The position numbers and the translations under genes were made by a program. The notes below the pieces were generated by a model. It did not search any database. It saw only the letters and a program-made list of their open reading frames with translations, and was not told the origin of the DNA. Of a DNA stretch of 9,143 nt, positions 1-5,585 are shown one piece after another. Origin of the DNA: Lysobacterales bacterium (GTDB lineage: Bacteria; Pseudomonadota; Gammaproteobacteria; Xanthomonadales; Marinicellaceae); the NCBI GenBank assembly GCA_015494035.1, contig WGBZ01000066.1, forward strand, positions 1-9,143. The letters are read 5' to 3'. Position 1 is the stretch's first letter; each line of letters begins with the position of its first letter.

Positions 1-1335
1 CACATTCAGGGGCTGGCCAGCGAAGTGCGGCTGGAGGACACCGGCAATAACCTCAAGGCGCTGCTGCCACCGCCTGCCCGTTCAAACGCCGGCGAATCCC
101 GCCCGGATAAAAACCGGAATAAAGCAAAAGCCGGCACCAAGAAAGCGCAAAAGCCCTGGCACATTGAATTGGGCACCGCCTCAGTGAGCGACGGTCAACT
201 GGGTTTTATCGATGCGCGCCTGCAACCGCCTTTTCACCTGCAGGCCGCGCACCTGAAGGGAGCAGTGACGGCGGGCAAAGCCGGGACAGGCAAGGGACCG
301 ACCAATTTCACTGTCCAGGCTGAGCTGGATAAATTCACCCGTGCCACGGCCAAAGGCCAGTTGCGCTTAAACAACAATCCCGTGGCGCCACAGGCCCAGG
401 GAGGCATTCGTAACCTGGATCTGTCCCGGCTTTCGGCCTATGCCCAACGCTACCTGGGCTATGCCATTAAAAGTGGCAAGGCGGACGTGGATATCAATTA
501 CCGGATTCGCGACCAACGCCTGCAAGGCGAGCTTGATCTGACCATAGTCAAGTTGAAACTGGACAAGGCAAGCGGAAATACCGCAGCCATGCAACTGCCA
601 TTGAAAACCGCCCTGGCCCTGCTGACTGACGGCAACGGCGTCACGCGCCTGCGCATTCCCTTCCAGGGCGACCTCACTGATCCGAATTTCAGTATCGGGC
701 ACTTGGTGGTCAAGGCATTCGTGAATGTCATTACCGGTGTGACCACCTCTCCGTTCAAAATTCTGGCCAAGCTCACCGGCCTGGGTAAGGAGAACCTGCG
801 GCAAATCCTGTTTGACCCCGGCGATGACGCCTTGCGTGCCACGGAATCGGCCAAACTGCAGAAACTGGCCCTGGCCCTGAAGAAAAGGCCCGCAGTGGGT
901 TTGCGACTCACCGGACTGGCCAACCGGCCCCGTGACAGCCAGGCACTGCGTTACAAAAAATTGCTGGCGGATCTGGCCTTGCCGGAATCCACCCAGGAGG
1001 ACAATCTGCCCAAGCTGTTGCTGAAAGATACGCTACAGGATCGTTTGCGTCGCCAGTACACCGCGCGCCTGGGCTTTGCCCGCTGGGCGCAGTTACAGGA
1101 ACAATACGGCGCGGATCCGGTCAAATTGAGCATGGTGGCGTGGCAAGAACTGCTGGAGAGTACCGTGGTTGACGAGAACGACCTGGTCCGGCTGGCCTCA
1201 AACCGGGCCAGCACCGTCAGCCAGTACCTGCAGGAGGCTGAAGGCATGCCGTCTGACCGCTTGTCGCTAGCCAAACCCGTTATTGACGACAAGAAGCCAC
1301 CGCAGGTCAACCTGGATATTCTGCCATTGGACTGA
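1..1335 (+). CDS. DUF748 / AsmA-like envelope protein, C-terminal part (5' truncated by window)
   Basis: The reading frame is open from base 1, so the gene begins outside the window; 444 C-terminal residues are visible. Family hallmarks are clear. A block reading GQLGFIDARLQPPF lies near visible residue 70. A YLGYAIKSGKADVDINY block follows near 155, and a LPLKTALALLTDGNGV block ending in a GDLTDPNFSIG stretch lies near 205-235. Near residue 270 comes an OmpA-like tail (ILFDPGDDAL, then an LGLANRP-type segment) in which the protein counts its own 'KLQKLALALKKRP' repeat-like helix. DUF748 proteins belong to the AsmA/TamB-like group, long beta-rich proteins anchored in the inner membrane and linked to outer-membrane homeostasis or lipid transport; that role is inferred. 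A Lys-rich, Pro-containing linker sits at about visible residues 25-52. The N-terminal membrane anchor would be upstream. The downstream gene has its own promoter, so co-transcription is not required. Confidence 0.87.
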   Translation, partial: HIQGLASEVRLEDTGNNLKALLPPPARSNAGESRPDKNRNKAKAGTKKAQKPWHIELGTASVSDGQLGFIDARLQPPFHLQAAHLKGAVTAGKAGTGKGPTNFTVQAELDKFTRATAKGQLRLNNNPVAPQAQGGIRNLDLSRLSAYAQRYLGYAIKSGKADVDINYRIRDQRLQGELDLTIVKLKLDKASGNTAAMQLPLKTALALLTDGNGVTRLRIPFQGDLTDPNFSIGHLVVKAFVNVITGVTTSPFKILAKLTGLGKENLRQILFDPGDDALRATESAKLQKLALALKKRPAVGLRLTGLANRPRDSQALRYKKLLADLALPESTQEDNLPKLLLKDTLQDRLRRQYTARLGFARWAQLQEQYGADPVKLSMVAWQELLESTVVDENDLVRLASNRASTVSQYLQEAEGMPSDRLSLAKPVIDDKKPPQVNLDILPLD

Positions 1336-1336
1336 A

Positions 1337-1378
1337 TGACCAAAAATCTGCTCACTGGCTTTTGGTGCTTTTCGGTCA
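1337..1378 (+). terminator. possible weak terminator after the DUF748 gene
   Basis: Two alternative imperfect stems start just after the TGA stop: ACCAAAA (1339-1345) with TTTTGGT (1360-1366), and TGACC (1337-1341) with GGTCA (1374-1378). Only a short TTTT follows the first stem. The stem is AT-rich and the T-tract weak, so termination is a guess from position and partial symmetry. Confidence 0.25.
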
Positions 1379-1401
1379 CTGCCAATGCCCATCGAAACAG
1401 C

Positions 1402-1410
1402 TGCTATAAT
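1402..1410 (+). promoter_or_regulatory. extended -10 promoter for the Bax inhibitor-1 family gene
   Basis: TGCTATAAT at 1402-1410 is a perfect TATAAT hexamer preceded by the TGN extension of sigma-70 extended -10 promoters. No good TTGACA-like -35 is present at 16-18 bp, which fits an extended -10 type. It lies 59 bp before the ATG of the next gene, leaving a 5' leader of about 50 nt. Confidence 0.6.
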
Positions 1411-1469
1411 GCTGTGACTAATCGAGAAATTCAAATAAACCAAATACACTCACTGAAAAAGGAGAACCC

Positions 1470-2243
1470 ATGTTTCGTTCGTCCAACCCCGCATTGAAAA
1501 CCCTGGAACAAACCGCGCAAATGAGCCTGGGCCCGCGCGATGAATTTGTCGCCGACCGCTCCCAGGTCATGACCGTTGAGGGCACGGTGAACAAAACCGG
1601 GCTGTTGCTGCTGATTACGTTTGCCGCTGCGGCCTTTACCTGGCAAAAAGCCATGGCAGCCCTGGCCATGGGGGATGTCTCCGGCATACAACCCCTGATC
1701 TGGATTGGCTTCATCGGCGGCTTTATCGTCGCCCTGGCCACCATTTTCAAACCCCAGTGGTCAACCATCACCGCACCCCTTTATGCGGTGCTGGAAGGCC
1801 TGGCACTGGGCGCGATTTCCGCGTTTTTTGAAACCCGTTTTCCGGGCATCGTCACCAGCGCCATCTTTGCCACCCTGGCCACTCTGGGCGCTATGTTACT
1901 GGCTTATAAGACCGGACTGATCAAGGTCACAGACACCTTCCGCAAGGTCATCTTTTACGCCACCGGCGGCATCATGTTGTATTACCTGGCGGCCATTGTG
2001 TTGGGGTTCTTTGGCATTCAGGTGCCCATGATCCACGAATCCGGCCCGTTGGGCATTGCCTTCAGCCTGTTTGTGGTGGTGGTGGCCGCTATGAACCTGG
2101 CCCTGGACTTTGATTTCATTGAAAAAGCCAGTGCCCAGGGCGCGCCCAAATACATGGAGTGGTTCGGCGCCTTTACCTTGCTGATGACGCTGGTATGGCT
2201 CTATATTGAAATGCTGCGCCTGTTGTCCAAACTACGTGACTAA
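1470..2243 (+). CDS. Bax inhibitor-1/YccA family integral membrane protein
   Basis: 257 residues. The start ATG is preceded by AAGGAG at 1459-1464, an ideal Shine-Dalgarno. After a ~40-residue cytosolic N-terminus containing MTVEGTVNKTG there are seven hydrophobic segments, roughly at residues 43-58, 73-91, 100-119, 125-146, 159-180, 193-212 and 231-250. Diagnostic blocks are PLYAVLEGLALGAIS (103-117), MNLALDFDFIEKA (208-220) and GAPKYMEWFGAF (224-235). These match the bacterial YccA/Bax-inhibitor-like branch (the BaxI_1 type) rather than E. coli YccA itself. Related proteins in the wider family are calcium-leak channels or interact with membrane proteases such as FtsH; the function of this branch is not established, so I give none. 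It appears to be a single-gene unit, with no recognisable terminator before the repeat element that starts at 2300. Confidence 0.9.
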   Translation: MFRSSNPALKTLEQTAQMSLGPRDEFVADRSQVMTVEGTVNKTGLLLLITFAAAAFTWQKAMAALAMGDVSGIQPLIWIGFIGGFIVALATIFKPQWSTITAPLYAVLEGLALGAISAFFETRFPGIVTSAIFATLATLGAMLLAYKTGLIKVTDTFRKVIFYATGGIMLYYLAAIVLGFFGIQVPMIHESGPLGIAFSLFVVVVAAMNLALDFDFIEKASAQGAPKYMEWFGAFTLLMTLVWLYIEMLRLLSKLRD

Positions 2244-2299
2244 GACCTTTTCCACATGCCATCAAGCCAACCACAGGTCAATACCAGTCACCTTACTAA

Positions 2300-2459
2300 G
2301 AAAGCTCTGATTGAATCTGGCGCGAGCAGATTGCCGTGTAAAATTGTTCAGTTCAAGGCGCGAGCCGCTCGCAATAGCAAGATATTGTGAAGGTTTGCAA
2401 AGCAGAAATGGACGATTTTACGCCACAAGATGCCGTGTCACGATTCGAGCAGAGCTTCC
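2300..2459 (+). mobile_element. MITE-like palindromic element, copy 1
   Basis: This 160-bp element has terminal inverted repeats: the left end GAAAGCTCTGATTGAATC (2300-2317) is matched by the reverse complement of the right end (2442-2459), which reads GGAAGCTCTGCTCGAATC. It is flanked by a 4-bp direct repeat, CTAA, at 2296-2299 and 2460-2463. A second copy lies inverted at 3482-3642, with about 90% identity by eye and only small indels. The two arms are themselves imperfect inverted repeats around a central GCAATAGC, so the element can fold as one long hairpin. No transposase is encoded. The GGAAG terminus, TIR length and 4-bp CTNR target resemble IS5-group insertion sequences, so mobilisation in trans by such a transposase is inferred. 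The right end abuts the acetyltransferase start and adds in-frame GTG (2387, 2432) and ATG (2408) codons. Confidence 0.82.
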
Positions 2460-2467
2460 CTAATGCC

Positions 2468-2947
2468 GTGCGATTAGTGCTGGTTGACTACAGCAACCCG
2501 CGTCAGGCCAAAGACCTTGTGGACTTGCTGGACAGTTACGCCAAAGACCCGGCCGGTGGTGGTGAAGGGCTGGCCGATGCGGTCAAGCGTCAGCTGCCCT
2601 CAGCACTGGCGCAACGCCCGGACGCTTTCAGCGTTATTGCCTACGTGGATGACAAGCCAGCCGGCCTGATCAATTGCTTTGAAGGCTTTTCCACCTTTGC
2701 CTGCAAGCCCCTGGTCAACATTCACGATGTGGTTGTGCTGCCGGCGTTTCGTGGACGGAAAATCAGCCACCGTCTGCTGGAAAAAGTCGAGGAACTAGCC
2801 AGAAATCGCGGTGCCTGCAAGTTGACACTGGAAGTGGTGGAAGGCAATGTCCCGGCAAGAAAAAGCTACGAAAAATATGGCTTTGCCCCTTATGAGCTGG
2901 ATCCGGCCATGGGCAAGGCCCTGTTCTGGGAGAAAAAACTCACATGA
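2468..2947 (+). CDS. GNAT family N-acetyltransferase
   Basis: From the GTG at 2468 the protein has 159 residues, starting MRLVLVDYSNP, which fits a typical GNAT beginning. Core blocks are visible: AKDPAGGGE (25-33), a beta-4 strand NIHDVVVLP (84-92), the acetyl-CoA pyrophosphate loop FRGRKISHRLL (94-104), and CKLTLEV followed by a SYEKYGF motif. The pyrophosphate loop departs from the usual R/Q-G-x-G-x-G/A pattern, having Lys-Ile-Ser where Gly-Ile-Gly is common. The substrate is unknown. The frame remains open upstream into the MITE, with candidate starts GTG 2387 (186 residues) and ATG 2408; those residues come from the transposon and have no counterpart in the fold. I prefer 2468 on protein grounds, but no start has a convincing Shine-Dalgarno. 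The stop overlaps the next ATG (ATGA). Confidence 0.85.
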   Translation: MRLVLVDYSNPRQAKDLVDLLDSYAKDPAGGGEGLADAVKRQLPSALAQRPDAFSVIAYVDDKPAGLINCFEGFSTFACKPLVNIHDVVVLPAFRGRKISHRLLEKVEELARNRGACKLTLEVVEGNVPARKSYEKYGFAPYELDPAMGKALFWEKKLT

Positions 2948-3492
2948 AGACACGCACTCACCGGGCCACTTGCTGGCCCTTTTTTTGGCCTGCTGTTTCC
3001 CCCCTTGTGCGGCGATTGGGCCTGCTGGCATGGCTTATCGCCCTGGCGGCCTGCCAGGCCAATGACACCACCAGTCCGACTGTGGACAACAGCCAATCCG
3101 ACACGGCACAGGAGGCAACAGGCATGAAGGACAAAGAACCTGCCAAGGGCGCGGTAAAACCCAAAGCCTGCCCCAAGGACGCCAGATTGTGTCCCGACGG
3201 CATCACCAGTGTCGGCCGCGACCCGGAAAACAACTGCGAATTTTTTCCCTGCCCGGCAACAGGCAAAACCGGAGATGAACCCATGACAGACAAGGAAAAA
3301 CCGGCGGCAAACAGCACCGGTGGGGATGAAAAGCAGCCTTTCGCCGAACAGGTCTTTTGCCCTCAGGACGTACGCCAGTGCCCGGATGGCAGCTGGGTGG
3401 GACGAGACCCCAACAACCACTGTCGGTTCCGGCCCTGCCCGGATGGCTCCATACCCGGTGAGGACGGAGAAAGCCCTCTGGGGAAGCTCTGA
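2944..3492 (+). CDS. putative lipoprotein with two duplicated four-cysteine modules
   Basis: 182 residues from ATG 2944, which overlaps the preceding stop by 4 nt and has GGGAG at 2928-2932. A lipoprotein signal is clear: an RR pair at 23-24, a hydrophobic stretch, and the lipobox LAAC with Cys37 as the lipidated residue. Starting at GTG 3007 (residue 22) would give a neater signal of 15 residues before the Cys and avoid the terminator hairpin, but no ribosome binding site is visible there. After a Thr/Ser/Asp/Lys-rich linker come two copies of one module. Module 1 has Cys76, 83, 98 and 103; module 2 has Cys139, 146, 160 and 165. Both read CPxDxRxCPDG...VGRDPxNxCxFxPCP, with likely two disulfides each. 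I do not recognise a named family. Export to the periplasmic side and disulfide bonding are inferred. The last three residues (GKL) and the stop come from MITE copy 2. Confidence 0.72.
   Translation: MKTRTHRATCWPFFWPAVSPLVRRLGLLAWLIALAACQANDTTSPTVDNSQSDTAQEATGMKDKEPAKGAVKPKACPKDARLCPDGITSVGRDPENNCEFFPCPATGKTGDEPMTDKEKPAANSTGGDEKQPFAEQVFCPQDVRQCPDGSWVGRDPNNHCRFRPCPDGSIPGEDGESPLGKL
2963..2986 (+). terminator. intrinsic terminator-like hairpin behind the acetyltransferase gene
   Basis: GGGCCA (2963-2968), loop CTTGC, TGGCCC (2974-2979), then seven T residues (2980-2986): a textbook rho-independent terminator 15 nt past the acetyltransferase stop. It also lies within the first 15 codons of the lipoprotein frame as read from ATG 2944, which is unusual. 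It may be the end of the acetyltransferase transcript, or may attenuate read-through into the lipoprotein gene. Confidence 0.65.
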
Positions 3493-3642
3493 TCGAATCG
3501 TGACACGGCATTTTGCGGCGTAAAATCGTCCATTTCTGTGTTGCAAACCTTCGCAATAGCCTTGCTATTACGCGCGGTTTGCGCCTTGAACTGAACAATT
3601 TTCACACGCAACCTGCTCGCGCCAGATTCAATCAGAGCTTCC
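3482..3642 (-). mobile_element. MITE-like palindromic element, copy 2 (inverted relative to copy 1)
   Basis: 161 bp with ends GGAAGCTCTGATCGAATC (3482-3499) and the inverted counterpart at 3625-3642, whose reverse complement is GGAAGCTCTGATTGAATC. The flanking 4-bp duplication is CTGG at 3478-3481 and 3643-3646. The two 79-base arms pair imperfectly around a centre AATAGC-CTT-GCTATT (3555-3569). It sits between the converging lipoprotein and uup genes. Removing the element and one CTGG restores a frame ending CTG GAA TAA, so the ancestral lipoprotein ended ...SPLE and the insertion was one codon before its stop. No coding capacity of its own is evident. Its long palindrome could act as a bidirectional terminator between the converging genes; that is inference. 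Confidence 0.85.
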
Positions 3643-3689
3643 CTGGAATAACAGGCTCGGATGACACGCCCTCTGCCGATTATCTCTCT

Positions 3690-5585
3690 TTAAGTAGATT
3701 CCAGCTCTTCCCAGCGGCGGTATTTTTCGTCCAGTTCCTGGCGGATTTTCTGCTGCTTGGCCGTGGTTTGCTTGATGCGGTGAGGCGGCCCGGCATAAAA
3801 ATCCGGCGCGGCCATTTCCTCTTCAATGGCAGCCAGCTTTTCTTCCAGTTTCTCGATTTCCCTGGGCAGCCGCGCCAGCTCACGCTGCAAGGTATAGGTG
3901 AGTTTCGAAGCACCCGTGGAAGAACCGGACGGTGCGGATTGTGCCGCCGCTTTTCCGGCTTTGTCCTTTTTTCCGGCTTTTGAGGGCTTTTCCCCTTCGG
4001 CCATAGGCGCTGTCCGCTGGCGCAGGGAGTCCGTGTAGCCACCCACGTATTCCTGAATGCGGCCATGGCCTTCAAACACATAGGTCTGAGTGGCCACCTG
4101 GTCAATAAAATCGCGGTCGTGCGAAATCAACAACACAGTGCCAGGATATTCCAGCAACTGTTCCTGCAGCAGGTCCAGGGTTTCCATGTCAAGGTCATTG
4201 GTGGGTTCATCCAGCACCAGCACATTGGATGGGCGGGCAAACAGCCGTGCCAGCAATAGGCGATTGCGCTCGCCGCCGGACAGCACCTTGGCCGGGCCCA
4301 TGATTTTTTCCGGCGAAAAAAGAAAGTCCTGCAAGTAGCCCATGACGTGTTTTGGCTTGCCATTAACCATCACCTCATCGGTGCCGAGGTTGAGGTTATT
4401 ACGCACCGTGTCTTCGTCGTTGATGCTTTCGCGCAACTGGTCAAAATAGGCAATTTCCAGGTTGGTCCCGTGCTTGACACTGCCGCTGTCAGGTTCCAGC
4501 TGCTTGAGCAACAGCTTCACCAGCGTGGTCTTGCCCACACCATTGGGGCCGATAATGCCAACCTTGTCGCCGCGCCAGATGCGCGTGCTGAAGTGATCAA
4601 TCAGTGTTTTGCCACCGTAGGCCTTGCTGATCTTGTGGGCCACAATCACTTTCTTGCCCGAAGCATCGGCGATATTGACCGCCGCCTGGGCCTGACCGCT
4701 GATTTGCCGGCGGGCTTTGCGTTCTTCGCGCATGGCCTGTAACAGGCGCACGCGGCCTTCGTTGCGCGTCCGCCGCGCCTTGATGCCTTGACGGATCCAG
4801 ACTTCTTCGGCCTTCAGTTTTTTGTCAAAGCGGTCCCATTCCTTGGCTTCAGCGTTCAGGCGCTCTTCCCGCCGCTTCAGGTAGGTGTCGTAATCGCAGT
4901 CGTAGGAAAAAATCTGGCCGCGATCCAGTTCCAGAATACCGGTGGCGATGTTGCGTAAAAAAGCGCGGTCGTGAGTCACGAAAACCACGGCGATAGACAA
5001 CCCGCGTATGTATTTTTCCAGCCATTGAATGGATTCAATATCCAGGTGGTTGGTGGGCTCGTCCAGCAACAGGATATCCGGTTCGCGCACCAGGGCACGG
5101 GCCAACACCACGCGCCGTTTAACGCCGCCGGAAAGTGCGGAAAAGTCAGCCCCGGGATCTAGCCCCAGTTGACTGATGACGGTTTCGATGCGATTCAGCA
5201 ACCCCCAGGCATCGGCTTCGGTAATGGCCGCTTGCAGCTGGGCCAGCTCGTCACTGTCCGCTGCACTCTGCAACAACTGGTGATAGCGAATCAGCTGACC
5301 GCCAATGTCATCCAACGCCCGGGCCACCACATCAAACACACTGCCGTGCCAGCTTTCTGGCACCTGCTGTTCCATCATGGCCACCCGCACGCCATCGCGG
5401 CGCAGGATTTCACCTCCGTCAGGCTCTATATCGCCATTGAGGAGTTTCAGCAAGGTGGACTTGCCTTCGCCATTGCGACCAATCAGGCTCAGTTTCTGGC
5501 CTTTGTGGATGGTCAGGTTGACCCCGTCCAGCAAAGGCGCAGCACCGTAGTCCAGGCGGATATCCCGTAGGGTAATCAGCGGCAT
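3690..5585 (-). CDS. uup: ABC-F family ATPase Uup
   Basis: 631 residues with two ABC ATPase domains and no membrane segments, as expected for ABC-F proteins. Domain 1: Walker A GRNGEGKST (36-44), signature LSGG (151-154), Walker B DEPTNHLD (175-182), H-loop His205. Domain 2: Walker A GPNGVGKTT (346-354), signature LSGGE (435-439), Walker B DEPTNDLD (459-466), His489. A charged linker lies between them (about 230-300), the region that contacts tRNA/rRNA in ABC-F proteins. A Lys/Ala/Ser-rich segment (525-558) leads to a C-terminal coiled coil (563-631), the extension typical of Uup and known to bind DNA in E. coli Uup. Uup acts with ribosomes and affects precise transposon excision. The ATG at 5585 is chosen because MPLITLRDIRLDYG is the family beginning; it overlaps the upstream arginine deiminase stop by 10 nt, implying coupled translation. 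The frame extends 48 nt further upstream only as overlap. Confidence 0.93.
   Translation of the reverse strand: MPLITLRDIRLDYGAAPLLDGVNLTIHKGQKLSLIGRNGEGKSTLLKLLNGDIEPDGGEILRRDGVRVAMMEQQVPESWHGSVFDVVARALDDIGGQLIRYHQLLQSAADSDELAQLQAAITEADAWGLLNRIETVISQLGLDPGADFSALSGGVKRRVVLARALVREPDILLLDEPTNHLDIESIQWLEKYIRGLSIAVVFVTHDRAFLRNIATGILELDRGQIFSYDCDYDTYLKRREERLNAEAKEWDRFDKKLKAEEVWIRQGIKARRTRNEGRVRLLQAMREERKARRQISGQAQAAVNIADASGKKVIVAHKISKAYGGKTLIDHFSTRIWRGDKVGIIGPNGVGKTTLVKLLLKQLEPDSGSVKHGTNLEIAYFDQLRESINDEDTVRNNLNLGTDEVMVNGKPKHVMGYLQDFLFSPEKIMGPAKVLSGGERNRLLLARLFARPSNVLVLDEPTNDLDMETLDLLQEQLLEYPGTVLLISHDRDFIDQVATQTYVFEGHGRIQEYVGGYTDSLRQRTAPMAEGEKPSKAGKKDKAGKAAAQSAPSGSSTGASKLTYTLQRELARLPREIEKLEEKLAAIEEEMAAPDFYAGPPHRIKQTTAKQQKIRQELDEKYRRWEELEST

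Noticed and set aside
2301..2346. A promoter inside MITE copy 1 (TTGAAT with TAAAAT).
   Set aside because: The spacing is about 21 bp, too long for a normal sigma-70 promoter, and the equivalent bases are not kept in copy 2 with the same spacing.
3363..3611. Minus-strand open frame of 82 codons across MITE copy 2.
   Set aside because: It is antisense to the lipoprotein gene and its first half is only the translated repeat; no ribosome binding site or protein-family signal supports it.
2296..3646. A composite transposon carrying the acetyltransferase and lipoprotein genes between the two inverted elements.
   Set aside because: Each element has its own matching duplication (CTAA/CTAA and CTGG/CTGG), and the outermost flanks do not match each other. 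That pattern means two separate insertions, not one unit moving together.
3513..3983. Plus-strand open frame of 156 codons starting in MITE copy 2 and running into uup.
   Set aside because: It is antisense to the strongly supported uup coding region and begins inside the repeat; its residues show no family resemblance.
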